In this document: piece after piece, positions 17,901 to 27,600 of the stretch
Numbering within the stretch: position 1 is the stretch's first letter
Layout of the letters: each line of letters opens with the position of its first letter
Assembly (NCBI GenBank): GCA_964534315.1
Contig: CAZHOV010000017.1
Span: forward strand, 1 to 47,247
Length of the DNA stretch: 47,247 nt
Direction: 5' to 3'
From: CAZHOV01 sp964534315
Lineage (GTDB): Bacteria > Bacteroidota > Bacteroidia > Chitinophagales > Saprospiraceae
Position numbers and translations under genes: made by a program
Notes under the pieces: generated by a model
Database searches by the model: none
Seen by the model: the letters and a program-made list of their open reading frames with translations, nothing else
Told to the model about the DNA's origin: nothing

Positions 17901-19148
17901 TTAAACGGCCGTGGGTTCGAAACTTACCAGCTTTTGTAAGGCTATTTCCAATGCTTTTGAGGCAATTCTCGTATTATGCGAGTGACTTTCATAAATTTCT
18001 AACAATGCATCTTTAATAGTGTTGGAGACATCAGTAAAAATTGCTTCGTCAGTTACTATGGCTCCATGCTGCATCAGGTAGGCAAATACCCTTGCCATAC
18101 CGCAGTTGGCAATAAAGTCAGGAATCAAACTTGTACGCTCGTCTGTATAAATGGCAGTCGGACCAAAGAAAATTTGATCATCTGTGAACGGTACATTCGC
18201 ACCGCACGAGATTACCTCTATTCCTCCATCAATCAATCGGTCTACCTGATCTCTGGTCACTAATTTGGAAGCTGCACCAGGTATGAAAATATCAGCTCCC
18301 AAATCCCAGATTTGATCATTGGCAGCTTCAAAAGAAATGGTATCAGGACTAGCTAATTGATTGCCTTTTTTTTCTACAAATAGTTGCTTAACCGCGGCTA
18401 GGTCATATCCTTCTTTATGAATTAAACCACCCGCTCTATCAATAATTCCGGTAATCTTGGCTCCTTGTACCGATAAGTAGCAGGCCGCCGCAGAAGCTAC
18501 ATTTCCCCATCCCTGAACGATTACCTCTTTTCCTTCAACCGATTCCTTCCTGAAAATTTCGTAATAATGCCGAATCGACTCCGCAACTCCATAACCTGTA
18601 AGCATATCTGCAATCGCATATTTGTGGTTGTCCGGAACGTATCTGGGGTCTTCAATAATCTTGGAAATGCCATGCCTCAACTGTCCGAGAATACGAACTT
18701 GCTCGCCAGCTGTTGATTTGAAATGGCCATTGACAATGCCCTCTTGCGGATGCCATAAGCCTAATTCTTCAGTTATGGGGATTACGTCTTTTAATTCATC
18801 TACATTCAGGTCCCCACCAGTACCATAATAGTTCTTTAGAAGTGGAAAAACAGCCTGATACCACCGTTGCAATACCTCATTCCTTCGAGGATCCGAAGGG
18901 TCGAAATCTATTCCTGACTTTGCTCCGCCGATATCCGGACCGCTAACGGAAAATTTTATCTCCATTACTTTGGCCAATGAAATGACCTCTTCTTTGGTCA
19001 ACCCTTTTCTCATCCGGGTCCCTCCACCGGCAGCGCCGTTGCGCAAAGAGTTGATGACCACCCATCCGCGGGCATCTGTTTCAGGATCGTTCCATTCAAA
19101 AATAATTTCAGGCTTTTTTTGCTTGTATTGGTTTAATAATATTTCCAT
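17901..19148 (-). CDS. Glu/Leu/Phe/Val dehydrogenase family protein
   Basis: An NAD(P)-dependent amino-acid dehydrogenase that interconverts an L-amino acid and its 2-oxo acid plus ammonia. The N-terminal catalytic domain has the substrate lysine in MEIKFSVSGPD (Lys65) and the catalytic lysine in GGAKSGIDFDP (Lys77). The C-terminal Rossmann domain has VIVQGWGNVASAAACYL, followed by the SCGANVPFT segment. 415 residues match hexameric glutamate dehydrogenases more than the shorter leucine enzymes, but the sequence is divergent and the substrate cannot be fixed. A near-match to the -7 box (TACCTTTA at 19175-19168) lies upstream. It is divergent from the arginase-fold gene. Confidence 0.88.
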   Translation of the reverse strand: MEILLNQYKQKKPEIIFEWNDPETDARGWVVINSLRNGAAGGGTRMRKGLTKEEVISLAKVMEIKFSVSGPDIGGAKSGIDFDPSDPRRNEVLQRWYQAVFPLLKNYYGTGGDLNVDELKDVIPITEELGLWHPQEGIVNGHFKSTAGEQVRILGQLRHGISKIIEDPRYVPDNHKYAIADMLTGYGVAESIRHYYEIFRKESVEGKEVIVQGWGNVASAAACYLSVQGAKITGIIDRAGGLIHKEGYDLAAVKQLFVEKKGNQLASPDTISFEAANDQIWDLGADIFIPGAASKLVTRDQVDRLIDGGIEVISCGANVPFTDDQIFFGPTAIYTDERTSLIPDFIANCGMARVFAYLMQHGAIVTDEAIFTDVSNTIKDALLEIYESHSHNTRIASKALEIALQKLVSFEPTAV

Positions 19149-19212
19149 ATTGTGCTTTTTATTCGGGTAAAGGTACGGCTTATCCCGTTAAAATTTATTA
19201 TAAATTAGACCC

Positions 19213-20313
19213 ATGTTCGAGAACTGGTTAAAACCATTATCTGCTGCCTTCATAAAAACGATTCCTTGCCCCGAACCTACCTGCCTGGGAAATACCATAG
19301 CGTATTACGAGAGCGGATCGGGACAGCTCCTGCCCGGGAGTGTCGCTATTATTGGATTGGATCAACAAAATGCCAATGCGGTCAGAAGCTATCTCTACCC
19401 TCTTAATAACCCATGGGGCAATGTACGGGTTATCGATATGGGAAATGTCAGGAAATCTTCTAAATCGTTTATTGTTCCGGTAATTAAAGAGTTGCTGGAC
19501 AGCCAGGTGTTTATGGTTTTTTTAGGTGGTGACGACCAATTGATGGTTTCTCAATATCTAGGGTACCAGGAAAAACGAAAAACCGTCAATGTGGCTATCG
19601 TCAATCAAAAAATTCCATATGATCCGGAAGGTACCATTGATACCTCACCCCTTAATGAAATCATTAACAAAGAACGCAAACATCTTTTTTACCTCAGCTT
19701 GATCGGTTATCAAACTCATTACACTTCGAGCAACATTCTGGAAGCTTTTGATCGTCATTTATTTGAATATTGGAGATTAGGGTTTGTAAAACAGCACATG
19801 CAGGAATTGGAACCGGTCGTCCGGGACGCTGATTTGTTTTGCTTCAATTTGGGTGCCTTAAAGCTCAGCGATGCGCCCGGTCAGCAGGAAGCTTCGCCCA
19901 GCGGATTTACCTCCGAAGAAGCCTGCCAGCTTTGCAGGTATGCCGGGTTGAGCGACAAGTTGACTTCTGCCGGTTTTTTTGGTTTTAAAATAGATTCTTC
20001 CGATACCATCACCCCACAGGTAGTGGCTCAAATGAGTTGGTATCTATTAGATGGTTATTTTAGTAGAAAACAGGATTTTCCCGTTTCTACTGATGGGTTA
20101 GTAGAGTACATTGTAGATTCTAAAGCGTTTGATTTCCAGATATCCTTTTGGAAAAGTACAAAAAGCGGGCGGTGGTGGATGCAGGTTCCCGTTCATAAAA
20201 ACAAAAAAAGTTACCGGCATCGGATGGTGCCTTGTTCTTATGAAGATTACTTAAAAACTTCTAATGAAGATTTTCCCGACCGGTTATTAAATGCGATCAG
20301 ACGCTTTAGCTAA
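19213..20313 (+). CDS. arginase/formimidoylglutamase-fold protein lacking metal ligands
   Basis: The overall pattern is that of Bacteroidota ureohydrolase homologues: MVFLGGDDQL (105-108 GGDD), FNLGALKLSDAPG (211-223), GFTSEEACQLCRYAG and QMSWYLLDGYFSRKQDFP. In active enzymes the motifs are GGDH, DAHxD and SxDxD, supplying Mn ligands. Here GGDH reads GGDD, DAHxD is replaced around NQKIPYD (131-137), and SxDxD by NLGAL. It is thus probably a catalytically dead homologue. Similar genes sit near gldK/topA or T9SS genes in other Bacteroidota, as recalled from family knowledge. The frame is intact at 366 residues and its stop overlaps the convergent murF stop by 8 bp. Function unknown. Confidence 0.75.
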   Translation: MFENWLKPLSAAFIKTIPCPEPTCLGNTIAYYESGSGQLLPGSVAIIGLDQQNANAVRSYLYPLNNPWGNVRVIDMGNVRKSSKSFIVPVIKELLDSQVFMVFLGGDDQLMVSQYLGYQEKRKTVNVAIVNQKIPYDPEGTIDTSPLNEIINKERKHLFYLSLIGYQTHYTSSNILEAFDRHLFEYWRLGFVKQHMQELEPVVRDADLFCFNLGALKLSDAPGQQEASPSGFTSEEACQLCRYAGLSDKLTSAGFFGFKIDSSDTITPQVVAQMSWYLLDGYFSRKQDFPVSTDGLVEYIVDSKAFDFQISFWKSTKSGRWWMQVPVHKNKKSYRHRMVPCSYEDYLKTSNEDFPDRLLNAIRRFS

Positions 20314-21613
20314 CTATTTTTTCGAGCCCCACCTTTCGGGAGCCTTTAACGAGGAAATGCATATTTTTGTATGCTTTCCCTTGCAGCCAATCCTTCAGGT
20401 CTTCTATATGACTAAAATGGATGAAACGCTCAGGCAGCGTTAATTCTTTGAATAAATGACCTACCAAAATAACCGGCTCAAAAGAATGCTTTACGAGTTC
20501 GGCTACTAATTGCTGATGTTCTTGCGGACTTTCCTCCCCTAATTCCAGCATATGTCCAAGGATAACGCCTTTTTTTTCTACATCCATTTGAGCAAAGCTC
20601 TTGATCGCTTCCTTCATACTAGTCGGGTTGGCATTGTAGGCATCGAGGATATAAGTATTGGAGTCTTTTTTCAGGAGTTGTGATCGGTTATTGTTCGGGT
20701 TGTAGGCTTCAATAGCTGCTTTTATTTTAGTACCGGGCACGCCAAAATAGCGACCGAGCGTAATTGCTGTAATGATATTATTGTAGTTATACGCTCCATA
20801 TAGCTGGCTGTTTATAGTAATCGTTTGGCCTGACTCTTCCCTGTATTCCAAATTGACAAATGGGGAGGTATCAATTAATTTATATGAATAAGCAGTATCG
20901 GTTTCGCTTTGGGGCTGCCAGGAGCCATAGAAAATTTTTTGGGAGCAGGGAGCTGCCAATTCTTCCAGAAACGGTTCATTTTTATTGATGAATACGGTAC
21001 CTCCTTTAGCTGCCAGATATCGGTACAGTTCGGATTTTCCCTTTTTGACTCCTTCAATTCCCCCAAAACCTTCCAGGTGGGCTTTGCCGATGTTCGTAAT
21101 GAGACCGTGGGTGGGATGGGCAATATTGGAGAGAAAATCAATTTCCTTTTGGGCGTTGGCGCCCATTTCGATGATGGCTATTTCCGTTTGGCCCGGGATA
21201 GCTAATAGGGATAAAGGGACGCCGATGTGGTTATTGAAATTGCCGGGAGTAGCAAAAGTGTTATAATGACTATCTAGGACGAGGTGACATAGCTCTTTTG
21301 TTGTTGTTTTTCCATTCGACCCGGTGATGCCGATGACTGGGATAGTAAGTTGTTGCCTATGGTAGATTGCTAGTTGTTGGAGCGTTTCGAGTACATTGTC
21401 TACCAGGATGTACTTATCAGATTGTTGTTCTTGGGGGTCATCGATAATGGCGAATGTGCAGCCTTGTTCAAGAGCATTAGAGGCAAATTTATTGCCGTCA
21501 AAATTGCTTCCCTTCAAGGCAAAAAACAAACCATCGGGCACTGCTTGTCGGCTATCGGTAGTGACGTGAGGGTGTTTTAAAAAAAGGTCATATAGGTCTT
21601 GGATCTTCATCAT
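20306..21613 (-). CDS. murF: UDP-N-acetylmuramoyl-tripeptide--D-alanyl-D-alanine ligase
   Basis: MurF adds D-Ala-D-Ala to the peptidoglycan precursor in the cytoplasm. Visible: substrate-binding N-terminal domain (TTDSRQAVPDGLFFALKG), ATP P-loop GITGSNGKTTT (95-105), the central GNFNNHIGVPLSLL and EMGANAQKEIDFL motifs, the NNNRSQLL loop, and the C-terminal Mur ligase domain with DAYNANPTSMKEA. 435 residues, typical. Two tandem ATGs open the frame (21613 and 21610). It lies directly downstream of gldJ, separated by an intrinsic terminator; gldJ-murF adjacency recurs in Bacteroidota. Confidence 0.96.
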   Translation of the reverse strand: MMKIQDLYDLFLKHPHVTTDSRQAVPDGLFFALKGSNFDGNKFASNALEQGCTFAIIDDPQEQQSDKYILVDNVLETLQQLAIYHRQQLTIPVIGITGSNGKTTTKELCHLVLDSHYNTFATPGNFNNHIGVPLSLLAIPGQTEIAIIEMGANAQKEIDFLSNIAHPTHGLITNIGKAHLEGFGGIEGVKKGKSELYRYLAAKGGTVFINKNEPFLEELAAPCSQKIFYGSWQPQSETDTAYSYKLIDTSPFVNLEYREESGQTITINSQLYGAYNYNNIITAITLGRYFGVPGTKIKAAIEAYNPNNNRSQLLKKDSNTYILDAYNANPTSMKEAIKSFAQMDVEKKGVILGHMLELGEESPQEHQQLVAELVKHSFEPVILVGHLFKELTLPERFIHFSHIEDLKDWLQGKAYKNMHFLVKGSRKVGLEKIVS

Positions 21614-21645
21614 ATTCTATTGATTAGCTTGGAGGCTAAGAAAAC

Positions 21646-21684
21646 AAAAAAAGCCATTTTGCGGAAGCAAAATGGCTTTTTTTT
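21646..21684. terminator. intrinsic terminator after gldJ
   Basis: A7 + gccattttgc, loop ggaa, gcaaaatggc + T8. The stem is perfect and flanked by A and T runs on either side. It lies between gldJ and murF (both minus strand), so murF must rely on read-through or its own promoter. Confidence 0.9.
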
Positions 21685-21701
21685 GATATTAGATCAGACG
21701 A

Positions 21702-23210
21702 TTACTTATATCGTCGTTTAACATTTTTTCGATTTTCCCGGAATTTCTTTCCGGCAGTATCTTCATTTCCGGTAGGACCGCCGGTACGAGTCATGGCACA
21801 ACGGAATCCAACCGAGCGGGAAGTTTGGTCTTCTTGCTTAAATCGGCGGGTGCCAGGAGAAAGCCAATAGGCTCGGTCGGCCCAGGAGCCTCCTTTAACA
21901 ACACGCGCTTTATCACTAATAAGCGTACTGTTAGTATAGTCGTAAAATGCTTCAGATTCTTTATCACCATCGAGGTAATCGTATACCTTACCACGCTTAT
22001 AGTTTTCACGGGTGGCCGCTTCGTCGTCTTTTACGTATCGGTATTTGATACGACCAAGGCTGTCCTTTTCTACAGGTCTGCCATCTTCATCAAGCACTTT
22101 AGTTTCGAATTTACCACCACGGTAAGGGTTTAAGTCGTGATTTTCAACATCTCTAAGGGTGGAGCTGGTTAAAGGACGGTAAAGGTCCATAGTCCATTCG
22201 CTGACGTTACCTCCCATATTAAAAAGACCAAAGTCATTGGGCCAGAAAGAGCGTACCGGAGCAGGAATATGTGCTTCGTCGTTAAGATTTCCGGCCATAC
22301 CCATATAATCACCAGATCCTCTTTTGAAGTTCGCCATGATCGTACCCTGGTTTTTGTTACGCTTTTGGTAACGTACCGTATTGCCATCCCATGGATAAAT
22401 TCTACGGTCTGTAATTCTTTCATCCTTTACGGATGCAAGATTACCCTGAAGACCGAGGGCGGCATACTCCCATTCTGCTTCGGTAGGAAGTCGATAAGTG
22501 GGAAGTAGAATACCATCTTCAAAGCGGACTTTTCTTTCCCCTCCGGTTCGATAGTCTTTAAGATTCTTTCGAACACTTGGTTCATATTGACCTAAGAGGT
22601 AAGATTCCGTATTGAAGTTGTCGGCATCTTTTTGTTCCGGATTTGGATTAATAATTCCTTTTTCAATAAGGATAAACTCATTAACGCGATCCGTTCTCCA
22701 TTTACAATATTCGTTGGCTTGCAGCCAATTAACACCAACCACTGGATAAAGGTCATAGGCGGGGTGTCGGAAGTAGGTTTCGACAAATGGTTCATTATAG
22801 GCCAATTCCTCTCGCCATACCAGCGTATCGGGAAGGGCTTTGTCATGAACTTCCGGGTAGGATTCTCCAAAGACGCGTTTTAACCAGTAGAGGTATTCGC
22901 GATAGTCAATATTTGCGACCTCTGTTTCGTCCATGTAAAATGAAGAAACGGTAACTCGCCGTGGTATGGCATTCCAGTCATACGTCACATCCTGGTCAAC
23001 AATACCCATTGTGAAAGTACCCCCTTCAACAAGAACCAGGTTGGGGCCGGTAGCTTGCCCTTCATAATCAACTTTTTCGTAACCACCCCATTTTTGGTCG
23101 TTGTAATTCCAACCGGTGGTAGCGGATTTTTCTTTCTTGGTACAAGAAGTAAATACGAGTAATACACCAAATAATAGTGGAATGAATGTTAGCTTCAGAT
23201 CCTTTTTCAT
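21702..23210 (-). CDS. gldJ: gliding motility/T9SS lipoprotein GldJ
   Basis: GldJ is an outer-membrane lipoprotein with a formylglycine-generating-enzyme (SUMF1-like) fold, needed for gliding and type IX secretion in Flavobacterium. The chosen ATG at 23210 gives a lipoprotein signal ending in LVFTSC; the longer TTG start at 23249 would spoil it and overlaps a promoter box. The SUMF1 fold is visible in LVEGGTFTMG, RRVTVSSFYMDETEVANIDY, YRLPTEAEWEYAA, NMGGNVSEWTMDLY and KGGSWADRAYWLSPGTRR. RRVTVSSFYMDE favours GldJ over GldK. About 502 residues with a basic tail. The neighbours murF, a PorP/SprF gene and porU/porV support the call. Confidence 0.88.
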   Translation of the reverse strand: MKKDLKLTFIPLLFGVLLVFTSCTKKEKSATTGWNYNDQKWGGYEKVDYEGQATGPNLVLVEGGTFTMGIVDQDVTYDWNAIPRRVTVSSFYMDETEVANIDYREYLYWLKRVFGESYPEVHDKALPDTLVWREELAYNEPFVETYFRHPAYDLYPVVGVNWLQANEYCKWRTDRVNEFILIEKGIINPNPEQKDADNFNTESYLLGQYEPSVRKNLKDYRTGGERKVRFEDGILLPTYRLPTEAEWEYAALGLQGNLASVKDERITDRRIYPWDGNTVRYQKRNKNQGTIMANFKRGSGDYMGMAGNLNDEAHIPAPVRSFWPNDFGLFNMGGNVSEWTMDLYRPLTSSTLRDVENHDLNPYRGGKFETKVLDEDGRPVEKDSLGRIKYRYVKDDEAATRENYKRGKVYDYLDGDKESEAFYDYTNSTLISDKARVVKGGSWADRAYWLSPGTRRFKQEDQTSRSVGFRCAMTRTGGPTGNEDTAGKKFRENRKNVKRRYK

Positions 23211-23246
23211 TTTTATTTTAGATTTTTCCTTTTGGGAATCGAGCGA

Positions 23247-23254
23247 CAAATATA
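23247..23254 (-). promoter_or_regulatory. -7 box of gldJ promoter
   Basis: The minus strand reads TATATTTG, a full TAnnTTTG match, 36 nt upstream of the ATG at 23210. The -33 region holds only a T-rich stretch. The TTTG of the box overlaps the alternative TTG start codon. Confidence 0.6.
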
Positions 23255-23401
23255 AAGAAATATTTAGTTAATAAAATCGATTTAACGTTTCAAGGATTTT
23301 TATTTACGGTTTATGAACGAAATATAGTAGTTCGAATTGTATTTTAGGCAAAAATTAATGAATTTGTTTCAGTTTGAAGACCTAAAAAAAATTTAAGTGT
23401 C

Positions 23402-23420
23402 CAAGCGCTTTCAGCGCTTG
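23402..23420 (-). terminator. possible terminator after the PorP/SprF gene
   Basis: Perfect 8-bp stem caagcgct / agcgcttg with a 3-nt loop, 16 nt past the stop codon. On the minus strand it is followed after about 10 nt by a T8 run (23391-23384). Confidence 0.55.
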
Positions 23421-23436
23421 TTATTTCTCTTATCGA

Positions 23437-24444
23437 TTATCTGAACATTCTTAAACAATCATTATAGTCTTTGGCTCTGGGCTTTTCGAAATTTAAGGTT
23501 AAGGATATTTCGTGGCTTCCTCCTGAATCTCCAGCCAGGTTGGAAAGGGTTAAATCATAACTATATCCGATTTTAAAGATTCCTTTTCTCACGCCGATCA
23601 AGGCAATAGCTGCATCCGCATTTGTAAAGGCATGCCGGTACCATAGACCACCAAAAATCAGGCCAGCTCCTGCATAAGTTCCTACATTAAGTTGACCAAA
23701 ATCCCCCTGTTTTACGAATAAAACATTGGGAGAAATAAAGGCGTCTGTATTTCCTCGGGGCCTTCGGCGGCTTCCCAGGTTAATTTGAGCACCTCCGTGC
23801 ACCGTTAGGCGCAGGGGTAATCCATTATTTAAATTTCTTCCTCCTTCCAAAAAACCATTATTGGGCGTATTGAGATGTTTTAGAGAAACACCGCCATAAA
23901 GGGTCTTGCTATACAGAAGAATTCCTGTTGATATATCAAAATAATTACTACTCAGATCATCCGGTCGGTTTTCATCGGTAGGGAAAGGGGTCCCTCCAGG
24001 GCTGACCGACCCGAATTCGGGATCGATCTGGTCGGGGAAGAGCAGTTGATCCCAATCTAGCAACGTTTGTACAAAACTTCCTTCCACCCCCAGTTTGAGG
24101 TATAAGTCATCACTAAATTGAACACGATAGGAATATAATCCGCTGATCCGGGTCGTTTTCAAAATACCATCACCCGCATTATCAGTGATAACCATCAAAC
24201 CCACTCCGCTATTGATGCCTTCAAAAAATTGATCGAAAGAAGCTGCATACGTTACATAAGCATTAAAAGAAGGCCATTGATTGCGGTAATTCAATGCCAG
24301 GTATGGAGCGTTGGAATGACCGGTAAAGCCCGGGTTAATCTGTATCGGTGCCGCATAAAACTGACTGAAAATAGGATCCTGGCCGAAGGAGTGAACAGTT
24401 ATCAGCAAAGAGAAAATAAAAAAAAGTAGTATTTGTCGAATCAT
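23437..24444 (-). CDS. PorP/SprF family T9SS membrane protein
   Basis: Outer-membrane beta-barrel of the PorP/SprF family; members associate with the PorK/N ring or escort type B T9SS cargo such as SprB. The signal peptide ends at HSFGQ, followed by the family hallmark DPIFSQFYAAPIQINPGFTG and later ALNYRNQWP. Many alternating strands follow, and the C-terminal half has ISLTLNFEKPR. 335 residues, normal. It lies in the same orientation as gldJ, with 226 nt between. Whether it is PorP or an SprF paralogue cannot be told; no SprB-like giant adhesin is in the window. Confidence 0.88.
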   Translation of the reverse strand: MIRQILLFFIFSLLITVHSFGQDPIFSQFYAAPIQINPGFTGHSNAPYLALNYRNQWPSFNAYVTYAASFDQFFEGINSGVGLMVITDNAGDGILKTTRISGLYSYRVQFSDDLYLKLGVEGSFVQTLLDWDQLLFPDQIDPEFGSVSPGGTPFPTDENRPDDLSSNYFDISTGILLYSKTLYGGVSLKHLNTPNNGFLEGGRNLNNGLPLRLTVHGGAQINLGSRRRPRGNTDAFISPNVLFVKQGDFGQLNVGTYAGAGLIFGGLWYRHAFTNADAAIALIGVRKGIFKIGYSYDLTLSNLAGDSGGSHEISLTLNFEKPRAKDYNDCLRMFR

Positions 24445-24666
24445 TGACTATGGTATTAGAAATTCTGGAAGTGGAAAACAGTAAATTTGCAAGATACGTT
24501 ACAACGAGAATGCTTTTAATTTTTATTGAACAATACAGTTTTATCGTTAACGTTTCTATAACATTGTTAATTGTTGACAGTCCAAAAATGACCGTCGCGT
24601 ATTGAACATAATTTGCATTTCGATATTTTGTTTAATGACAAAGGAAATACACAATAATAAATAATT

Positions 24667-27600
24667 ATGAGAAAAATAATACTCTCAACCGGGTTTTTAA
24701 TTGCAACCTTACTAACATATGCGCAGAATCCGATAATTATTAAAAAAAATATCAATTGGGAAAAAAGTCCCTTCCTATACAGCCCTACTGAAACCTACAC
24801 CTTAAGTATTTATCGTTTTGACGGGGCCATGTACCACCCCGATCATCCCACTCTTCCGGTCTTTTCTCAGCAAGTATCGCTGGATGGTCCGGGAAACCTG
24901 GATGTCAGAGTGCTGGATGTTCGCTACGCCTCGCTGGATAAAGCGCCCTCAGGTGATGATAATTTCCTTTCGAATGAGTTAAATATCACCACTTCTGTTA
25001 TACAAGAACGTAATACTTTTAAAGGGAATATTCATTTTATTCCCATAATAAAGACCGGTAACAATCGATATGAAAAGGTTGTTTACATTGAACTCGAAAT
25101 AAGCCGTAATCCGTCTCCTGTCGTATCTCAGCGCGGTCCGACGACAACAACCTCAAAACTCGCCGATGGTACGATCTATAAAATCGGCGTTTCAACGACA
25201 GGGATGCATAAAATCACTTACAGCTTTTTAAGGGATGAGTTGGGAATATCCATAGACAATATCGACCCACGCAAAATTCAGTTATTGGGAAATGGCGGAG
25301 GAGCACTTCCGCGAGGGAATAGCGAATTTAGATATGACGATCTCAAGGAAAATCCAATTTTTATTTCTGGTGAAGGGGATGGCTCGTTCGATGAGTCTGA
25401 TTACATTTTATTTTATGGTGAAGGAGCCGACAAATGGTTTCTGGAAGAGGAAACTAAGCAGTTTTTCATGGAGCGCAACCCATTTAGTAACCTCAATTTT
25501 TACTTTATAAAAATAGGCGCCCAGAATGGGCAACGCATTCAAAATATTGCCAGCCTGGGGCAAAGCCCCGACTATACCACCGATTCGTTTAACGATTATG
25601 CCCAGTTTGAGTCAGATAAGTTAAACTTGCTTTATGAGTTCGCTTCTACTCAGGGGTCGGGACAGGAATGGTTTGGCGACAATTTCCGGATCGTGCGAGA
25701 GCGTACTTATAATGACTTGTTTACTTTTCCCAATATAAAAACCAACGAGCCGGCCACTATTGAAGTCCGTTTTGCAGGAAGATCAGGAAACACTTCCAAT
25801 TTTTTTGTAGAAGTGGCGGGCGAAACCTTCAACCGGGGGCTTTCTTCAGTCAACCTGAGCCAGTCCCTAAATCGCTACTGTAATGCAGCGACCCTTTCAG
25901 GCACTTTTAATCCTACCTCTCCCAATATTGATGTTCAGATCAGATACCCTGAGACTTCGGGTGTAAGCGAAGGATGGTTAGATTTTATCAGAGTTAACGT
26001 GCGGCGAGGGTTGACGCTAAACAGCTCTCAGATGGCCTTTCGAGATACCCGGATCAGCGAATTTAATTTTGTAGAGTTCGTATTGGCGAATGCTAACGGG
26101 AATACCCAGGTTTGGGACATCTCAGACCCGGTGAGCCCTAAACGTCAAGGAACTAATTTGAACAACGGCACCCTACGATTTACCATCAATACGAACTCTT
26201 CCACCGTATTAAATCAATATGTAGCTTTTGATCCGACCGCTAATTTGCTGGCGCCCTCTGCTGTGGGTACTGTTCCCAACCAAAATATTCATGGTATTGA
26301 CAATGTAGATATGGTGATCCTTTACCACCGGGATTTTGAGGGCGCTACACAACGGTTGGCAGATCACCGCCAGGCCTTTAGCGAATTGAATGTAGCAACC
26401 GTTCGTATTGATCAATTATACAACGAATTTTCATCTGGGCGACAAGACCCTACAGCTATTCGGGATTTTGCCAGAATGTTGTTGGACAGGAATGATCGAT
26501 TCCGTTATTTGTTACTAATGGGAGACGGCTCGTTTGATTATCGAAATATTCTGGGACTGGAAGAAAATCAACGGCATCACTATATCCCTACTTTTGAGAC
26601 CAATGAATCATTTGATCCGATCAAATCTTTTCCCACAGATGATTATTATGCCCTATTAAGTCCGGTAGAAGGAACTAATTTAAAAGGAGCCCTTGATATT
26701 GCAGTGGGTAGGCTGCCGGTGAAATCTGCCGGAGAAGCCAATGAACTAGTCGATAAGATCATTCAGTACGAAACCGATCCGGATCAACTGAAAGATTGGA
26801 GGCTTCGCATTGCTATGGTAGCTGATGATGAAGATAGCGGTACCCATTTCAACGGGGCAGATAAAATTGCCCGGTTTGTTGAGCAAAATCATCCGGTATT
26901 TAACGTGGATAAAATATATTTCGATGCTTTCCAGCAGGTTTCTACGCCCGGGGGTAATCGGTTTCCGGATGTACAAACTGCCATTAACCAGGATATCTTC
27001 AAAGGGGTTCTGGTAATGAACTATCTGGGACACGGAGGGTCTACGGGATGGGCGCAAGAACGGGTTTTATCTACTCCTGATATTATCAACTGGAATAATG
27101 ACGACCGGCCTGTCGTGCTCGTTACGGCGACCTGTTCTTTTACGGGTTTTGATGAGCCCAATTATGTTACGGGGGGAGAACATGCGGTTTTGAATTCCAA
27201 GGGCGGGGCAATTGCTTTATTTACAACAGTGCGGGCGGTTTATGCTCATTCGAATGAGCGATTGACCGATTCGTTATTCAGACGGTTATTCTTGCAAATC
27301 AACGGGGTTTACCCTCCCATTGGAGAAATCCTGATGAATTCAAAAAATAGTAACAATGCGGATACTATTAATATCAATGCCCGAAAGTTTGCGCTGATTG
27401 GTGATCCGGCCATGAAGATATCAGTGCCCAGATACAATGTAGTAACTACTAAAATAAATGGACAGGATCTGGGGACGGCAAATGCCGATACGCTTAAAGC
27501 CCTGAGCAAAGTAACGGTTGAAGGCTATGTAGCTGATGAGAATGGCCAATTGATGTCTGATTTTAACGGTAGGGTCTATCCGACAATATTTGACAAGCGA

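Noticed and set aside
21702..23210. Assignment as GldK rather than GldJ
   Set aside because: The RRVTVSSFYMDE segment and the murF/porU/porV neighbourhood fit GldJ; the gldL, gldM and gldN partners of gldK are absent.
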